Of a DNA stretch of 64,000 nucleotides, positions 59,859 through 64,000 are shown in pieces. Origin of the DNA: Phycisphaeraceae bacterium (GTDB taxonomy: Bacteria > Planctomycetota > Phycisphaerae > Phycisphaerales > SM1A02). The notes beneath the pieces are model-generated. The model searched no databases. It saw nothing but the letters and a program-made list of their open reading frames with translations, and was not told where the DNA came from. Position numbers and translations under genes: made by a program. How positions within the stretch are numbered: position 1 is the stretch's first letter; every line of letters begins with the position of its first letter. The stretch lies in contig CP054178.1 in assembly GCA_015709595.1 (NCBI GenBank), forward strand, positions 806,001 to 870,000. The letters run 5' to 3'.

Positions 59859-60179
59859 ATGCTGCGAACCGCCATCAATCGAAGCGCCGCCAACGCCGCG
59901 ACCGGTGAACGACGTGATGTCGCCCGCGTGCCCTGCTCCAAGGAGATCATCCTCTCCTGGAACCACAATCTGGGGCAGCGCATTCGCTTCCGGCTGGTGG
60001 ATCAGAGCGAGGATGGGCTGCGCATCGCCGGCACGCTGCCGATCCTGTCAGGACTGACCGGTGTGGCCATCTCCATTCTGCCCGATGGCGTGGACGTGAA
60101 TCGCGTTTTCTCGGTGAAGTGGGCCAGCGAACACCCCGTGCAGGGCGAGTACCACGCGGGATTGCAGTTCCTCGGGTAG
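59859..60179 (+). CDS. PilZ domain protein
   Basis: A 106-residue single PilZ domain that should bind cyclic di-GMP. The binding residues are RRDVARVPCSKEIILSW (RxxxR) and VDQSEDGLRIAG (DxSxxG). The rest is beta-barrel like, including RVFSVKWASEHPVQGEYHAG and LQFLG at the end. CAGGAGAAGG precedes the ATG at 59859; the open frame upstream shows no conservation. It may control motility or exopolysaccharide in response to the second messenger. The neighbouring glycosyltransferase could be a target. Confidence 0.85.
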   Translation: MLRTAINRSAANAATGERRDVARVPCSKEIILSWNHNLGQRIRFRLVDQSEDGLRIAGTLPILSGLTGVAISILPDGVDVNRVFSVKWASEHPVQGEYHAGLQFLG

Positions 60180-60405
60180 CCCAGGCACATCCGGAAGATC
60201 GCGGCAACACGGCCCATCCTCGCCGAATCGTCTCTCGTTCCGCCGGTTCGACGCTTCCGCTGGGCGTGCGTCGTTCGCCGTGAGGTATGCCCGGCGGCGT
60301 CCACAATGGGACAGGGCGTTCAATGGCGAGGCGCGGCGTCGCCACGGTATCGAGCACATCCTCGAACCAATCACCGCCAACCGACATCCTTCATAGGATG
60401 TCGCG

Positions 60406-61539
60406 ATGACCATCGTCCTCGACGCCCGCTGGATCAACGACGAGATGTCCGGCATCGGCCGATCGACGCTCGGGCTGCTGACCGGGCTGGCGGAGATCGG
60501 CCCGGATCAACCCATCATCGCGCTCGGGGGGCGTTCGGACCTGATCGACGAGGCGGTCGGCGGGCTGTCGCGGGCCGCGTGGCTGGAGCACGTCGGCTTC
60601 CCCATCTCGCCCACGTCGCTGCGCAGTCAGTGGCGGCTGCCGCGACTGCTGCGCTCGCTGGGCGCGGCGCTCTTCCACTCGCCATACGTGTATGCACCGC
60701 TGTGGCGGAGCGGCGGCATGAAGATCGTCATCACGGTTCACGACCTGATTCCTGAGCGCTGCTCCGGAGGGCTGGCGAAATCGCGCAAGGTGCAGTTCGC
60801 CCCGCTCTGGCGGACGTGGTGTCGCCTGCAATATCGTCGGGCGGATGCGATCATCACGGTGAGCGACTTCTCGCGACGGGAACTCATCGAGTACGCGGAC
60901 GTTGCTGCGTCGAGCATCACGCGCATCCACAATGGCGTGGCCCTTCCGCCAGCGGGAGATGACGGCCGACGCTTCCGCGAGCGGTTCGGCGCGCGGGGAG
61001 TGATCATTTCTTACATAGGCCGGCATGATCCATATAAGAACCTTGACGCCCTGGTGCGCGCCTTCGGGCGTCTGCGCGAGATGGTGGGCGGCGAGGTGAC
61101 GCTGGTCATCGCCGGACGGCGTGACCCGCGCTATCCGCAGGCGGAATCCGCGGCTCGGGAGCTGCATCTGAATGGCCAGGTGATCTTCACCGACTACCTC
61201 GACGAGGCGACGCGGCAGTCACTGCTCCGCGCCAGCACGGTCTTCGCGTTTCCCTCGCGCTACGAGGGCTTCGGGCTTCCGCCGCTGGAGGCCATGGCGG
61301 CGGGCGTGCCGGTGGTGGCCAGCAACGCCGCCTCGCTGCCCGAGGTGCTGGGCGATGCGGCGACGCTGGTGCCCCCCGACGACACCGAGGCCCTGGCCCG
61401 CGCCATGGCGACGCTGATTCTTGATGCCGACGCCCGCCGCGCCGCCATCGAGCGCGGCCGCGAGCGAGCGGCTCGTTTCACCTGGCGGCGCTGCGCCCAG
61501 GAGTACCTGGCGCTGTATGAGCGCGTGATTGGGGTGTGA
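60406..61539 (+). CDS. Family 4 glycosyltransferase
   Basis: A 377-residue GT-B enzyme. The N-terminal domain starts IVLDARWINDEMSGIGRSTL; VHDLIPERC, AIITVSDFSRRELIEYADVA and ITRIHNGVALPP follow. The C-terminal nucleotide-sugar domain has VIISYIGRHDPYKNLDALVR, and the EX7E region is FPSRYEGFGLPPLEAMAAGV, followed by PVVASNAASLPEVLGDAATL. Such enzymes add sugars to exopolysaccharide, O-antigen or lipid carriers. It stands alone, 160 bp before the insertion sequence. Confidence 0.92.
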   Translation: MTIVLDARWINDEMSGIGRSTLGLLTGLAEIGPDQPIIALGGRSDLIDEAVGGLSRAAWLEHVGFPISPTSLRSQWRLPRLLRSLGAALFHSPYVYAPLWRSGGMKIVITVHDLIPERCSGGLAKSRKVQFAPLWRTWCRLQYRRADAIITVSDFSRRELIEYADVAASSITRIHNGVALPPAGDDGRRFRERFGARGVIISYIGRHDPYKNLDALVRAFGRLREMVGGEVTLVIAGRRDPRYPQAESAARELHLNGQVIFTDYLDEATRQSLLRASTVFAFPSRYEGFGLPPLEAMAAGVPVVASNAASLPEVLGDAATLVPPDDTEALARAMATLILDADARRAAIERGRERAARFTWRRCAQEYLALYERVIGV

Positions 61540-61777
61540 ACGCACGCCGTCACGCGCCGATTCGTCGTCTGGCAACACGGATGCCCCTTCCTCAACCGCC
61601 CAATCGGGTTGAACTCACCCAGTATTGCCGCACGGCATACGCCGCGCGAGGTCACATGTTGGCCATGGCTCAGGGGCATTACTACGATAGCATCCCAAGT
61701 GACCTGCCCCCCAAAAACTGATCCAGGTCTTATGAGAGTCCCGATGGGCCACGGGTTGGCCCTGGAGACTCTCGAAG

Positions 61778-62089
61778 ATGAAGCGGACAAGGCATTCGGC
61801 GGAACAGATCGTGACGAAGCTGCGTGAGGCGGACGCCATGCTGGCGGCGGGCCGCTCCATCGCCCAGGTCATTCAGCATCTGGGCGTGAGCGAACAGACC
61901 TTCAACCGCTGGCGGAACCAGTATGGCGGGATGAAGTCGGAGGAGGCCCGACGTCTGAAGGAACTGGAGATCGAGAACGCGCGGCTGAAGAAGGCCGTGG
62001 CCGATCTGACGCTGGACAACCAGATCCTGCAGGAGGCCAACGACTACCTGGGAAAGCATCGAGCCCCTCGGGCAGGAAGTGCGTCGTGA
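61778..62089 (+). CDS. IS3-family transposase OrfA
   Basis: A 103-residue helix-turn-helix protein ([40 protein letters not shown]) with a leucine-zipper region ([20 protein letters not shown]) for multimerisation. It binds the terminal repeats. A GGGAAAG heptamer at 62050-62056, in the right phase, could shift ribosomes by -1 to make the OrfAB transposase. Confidence 0.92.
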   Translation: MKRTRHSAEQIVTKLREADAMLAAGRSIAQVIQHLGVSEQTFNRWRNQYGGMKSEEARRLKELEIENARLKKAVADLTLDNQILQEANDYLGKHRAPRAGSAS

Positions 62090-62988
62090 CGCACGTGCGG
62101 GCGACACTGCAGCCGACCGATCCTCGCGTGAGCGAGCGTCGGGTCTGCCGCGTGCTGAACCAGCCGCGTTCGACGCAGCGGTACGCGGCGATCCCGCGGG
62201 ACGGCGATGAGTCCCTGGTCCGCCGCATGCACGAGCTGGTGCGGCGTCATCCGCGTCGGGGCTGCCGGATGATCTGGGGGATGCTTCGGCTGGAGGGATG
62301 GCGTGTGAACCGCAAGCGGGTGCACCGTCTGTGGAGACAGGAGGGCCTCAAAGTGCCTGGAAAGCAGCACAAGCGGCGTCGGCTGGGCCACAGCGACCAC
62401 GGGATCCTGCGGCGTCGCCCGGAACGCAAGGATCACGTGTGGGCCATCGACTTCATCCACGACACCGATGAGCGCGGGCGGGCCTTGAAGTGGCTGAGCG
62501 TGGTGGATGAGTTCACGCGTGAGTGCCTGGCGCTGGAGGTGAACCGCTCGATGACGGCGGGCGGCGTGGCGGATGTTCTGATTGGCCTGTTCACCACGCG
62601 CGGCATTCCGGATCACATCCGCAGCGACAACGGCCCGGAGTTCATCGCGCGGACGATCCGCCGCCTGGCGGACGTGACGGGCGTGGAGAACGTATACATC
62701 GCCCCCGGCAGCCCGTGGGAGAACGGCTACGCCGAGAGCTTCCACGGCCGCCTGCGGGATGAGCTGCTCAACGCAGAAGTGTTCACTGATGTGCGTGACG
62801 CCAGGGCGCTGGCGTCATCGTGGAAGAACGAGTACAACCATCACCGGCCGCACTCCTCGCTGGGGTACGTTCCCCCGGCGACGTTCGCGGCGACGCTGGC
62901 CGGTCCGCCGGTCGGGGCTGCGCCCCGCCCTCCGGCCCGGCCAGCGTCGATCCCCTCAACCCCTATCCTCACCCTCAGACTCTCATAG
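62086..62988 (+). CDS. IS3-family transposase OrfB (DDE catalytic part)
   Basis: A retroviral-integrase-like DDE transposase domain. The acidic residues are in [40 protein letters not shown] and [35 protein letters not shown] and [17 protein letters not shown] form the HTH_21 region. It starts at a GTG overlapping the orfA stop, but the frame is open upstream to the slippery site, so the active product is probably the fused OrfAB. The Ala/Pro-rich C-terminal 35 residues run close to the right end. Confidence 0.92.
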   Translation: MTHVRATLQPTDPRVSERRVCRVLNQPRSTQRYAAIPRDGDESLVRRMHELVRRHPRRGCRMIWGMLRLEGWRVNRKRVHRLWRQEGLKVPGKQHKRRRLGHSDHGILRRRPERKDHVWAIDFIHDTDERGRALKWLSVVDEFTRECLALEVNRSMTAGGVADVLIGLFTTRGIPDHIRSDNGPEFIARTIRRLADVTGVENVYIAPGSPWENGYAESFHGRLRDELLNAEVFTDVRDARALASSWKNEYNHHRPHSSLGYVPPATFAATLAGPPVGAAPRPPARPASIPSTPILTLRLS

Positions 62989-63071
62989 GGCCTGGTACAG
63001 GAAATGGGGGCAGGTCATCGCCTTGAGGTGGGTCGCATCGTTCGTTGTGCCTTGATGCAGGAGGATGACAC

Positions 63072-64000
63072 ATGACACCGCGTCCGTCGACATGGAGTTG
63101 CGTACTTGGGGGAGTGTTCTGGATCGTGGTGATTTCGAGTCCTGCGCTAGGGCAGACAGTCACCCGGTACGATGGCGGCGACAATCAGGCGGCGCGTCTG
63201 CTGAAACGTGCGTCTGAGCTGTACCGAGAGGCAAGTCGCGCGTGGACTGAGGAACAGTATCTGGACAGCACTCCAGAGCGTGTTGATCCTGCCGCGGCTC
63301 AACGGGCGATCTCGGCTCTCGAGCCGGTTATGTCGCTTTTTCGGCAGGTGATGCGAGGCGACGCACCCGAGTTTGACACCACGGCGGGAATCGCGGACTC
63401 GCGGTTGTCGGCCCATGCTCTGGTCATGCGCGACGTATTTGTTGCGGTTCGGATGGACCTGACATGGCGGTTGCACACGGGCGCGACGGAGGGTGTGGCC
63501 AAGGATCTTCAGGCCCTGCTTCGATTCACGACACACCCCGGGAGCGACGGGTCACTCCAAGGGACGCTTGTCGGGCTGTCTCATCTCGGCTCGGCCCTGG
63601 AACTGACACGAAGTGGAGCCCTGGGAACCGGGGCACTTGAGCAGGTCGAGTACGATGCACTTCTTGCCACGCTTGATCAGGTGGCGAAATCATCGCTGAC
63701 GGATCTTGGCGGCGCCCTCGAAATGGAGCGAGATCGCAGCATCGAGTGGATGACCGAAATGAACCTGGATGACGGGAGTCACTCGGAGATGCTGCGCACG
63801 ATTGCGGAAAAACGCCTTGGACAGGGGGATCCAGAAATTGCCGTCCATCTGGCGGCGATGACTCCCGCGGAGATCGACATCGGCATTCAGCGATATGCAG
63901 CCGCCATGTCCAGTCTGGCTGAAGCCAGTCGATTGAGCGACCCCGGTCTGGCGAGTGCTGCGTTTCAGCGTGTCATTGACGACATCGCTGCGGGGGCCTA
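63072..64000 (+). CDS. Exported helical protein, unknown function, 3' partial
   Basis: An open frame of at least 309 codons that runs off the right edge. AGGAGG lies eight bases before the ATG at 63072, and a signal peptide follows (WSCVLGGVFWIVVISSPALG, cleavage before QTVTR). The mature part is mostly helical and charged (AARLLKRASELYREASRAWT, AAQRAISALEPVMSLFRQVM, ALEMERDRSIEWMTEMNLDD). No family recognised. It begins 54 bp after the insertion sequence and its GC content is visibly lower than that of the genes before it, so it may belong to a different chromosomal segment. Confidence 0.75.
   Translation, partial: MTPRPSTWSCVLGGVFWIVVISSPALGQTVTRYDGGDNQAARLLKRASELYREASRAWTEEQYLDSTPERVDPAAAQRAISALEPVMSLFRQVMRGDAPEFDTTAGIADSRLSAHALVMRDVFVAVRMDLTWRLHTGATEGVAKDLQALLRFTTHPGSDGSLQGTLVGLSHLGSALELTRSGALGTGALEQVEYDALLATLDQVAKSSLTDLGGALEMERDRSIEWMTEMNLDDGSHSEMLRTIAEKRLGQGDPEIAVHLAAMTPAEIDIGIQRYAAAMSSLAEASRLSDPGLASAAFQRVIDDIAAGA

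Larger units (their letters stand above)
61700..63017 (+). mobile_element. IS3-family insertion sequence (IS407-like), 1,318 bp
   Basis: Ends are inverted repeats with twelve identical outer bases, TGACCTGCCCCC (61700-61711 and the complement at 63006-63017), and further similarity up to TATGAGAGTC. Inside are two overlapping frames, orfA and orfB, with a GGGAAAG slippery heptamer, as in all IS3 elements. The terminal TGACCTGCCCC fits the IS407 subgroup. The four bases on either side (CAAG and TCGC) do not match, so there is no target duplication. Both genes look intact. Confidence 0.92.

Overview
The window is a GC-rich bacterial chromosome segment, most likely from a planctomycete of the class Phycisphaerae. 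The evidence is a DUF1553/LamG planctomycete-type protein, many exported proteins of unknown function, a DUF1573 protein, RicT/PSP1, several ECF/PilZ/PP2C-type signalling genes, and a 16S rRNA gene that stands alone with no 23S, 5S or tRNA after it. Its 16S sequence carries planctomycete-like changes such as A353U. Three families of short dispersed repeats are also present, and all of them have entered coding sequence in frame. The class-level placement is inference; no database search was possible.

Layout. 1-9.9 kb: a DUF1553 protein cut by the window edge; rex-ispF; metF; a RicT-like PSP1 protein with a long arginine-rich tail; a NagB/PIG-L fusion; an M20 peptidase. 9.97-13.7 kb: four leftward genes joined by stop/start overlaps, encoding four exported or membrane-anchored proteins including a 12-cysteine miniprotein and a DUF1573 protein. 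I consider this the best candidate for an undescribed system. 13.9-22.7 kb: GNAT, an 815-aa membrane protein beside a small membrane protein, a flippase-like protein with a GT2 glycosyltransferase, a Tat-exported glycosylasparaginase, a structured intergenic region, and a Rieske oxygenase with a small partner. 22.7-34.7 kb: mutL, a methyltransferase, a TPR lipoprotein, nfo, two overlapping CNNM/CBS membrane proteins, an ECF sigma factor module, an apparently exported SurE and a Rieske ferredoxin.

34.8-37 kb holds the single 16S gene with its own promoter, boxA-like leader element and terminator. 37-44 kb: a lipoprotein, a SpoU methyltransferase, a PagL-like outer-membrane protein, a degenerate PfkB protein, a MutT-like Nudix hydrolase, and a row of three related membrane proteins with an identical CX2C-X21-CX2C zinc-ribbon signature. 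44-48 kb: a PepSY-like protein, an amidase coupled to a GH15 enzyme, and FliN. 48-54.6 kb: a very large DUF4011/UPF1-like helicase-nuclease followed by a membrane PP2C phosphatase. 54.7-61.5 kb: a LolD-type ATPase, trpB, a sodium symporter with a 36-residue accessory protein, HIT, carbonic anhydrase, PilZ and a GT4 enzyme. An IS3-family element (61.7-63.0 kb) follows, and then an exported protein running off the window.

Most housekeeping genes are scattered singly, as is usual in this phylum. Real operon-like coupling is seen at rex-ispF, the four-gene exported operon, the CNNM pair, the amidase/GH15 pair, the symporter and its small partner, and the insertion sequence.
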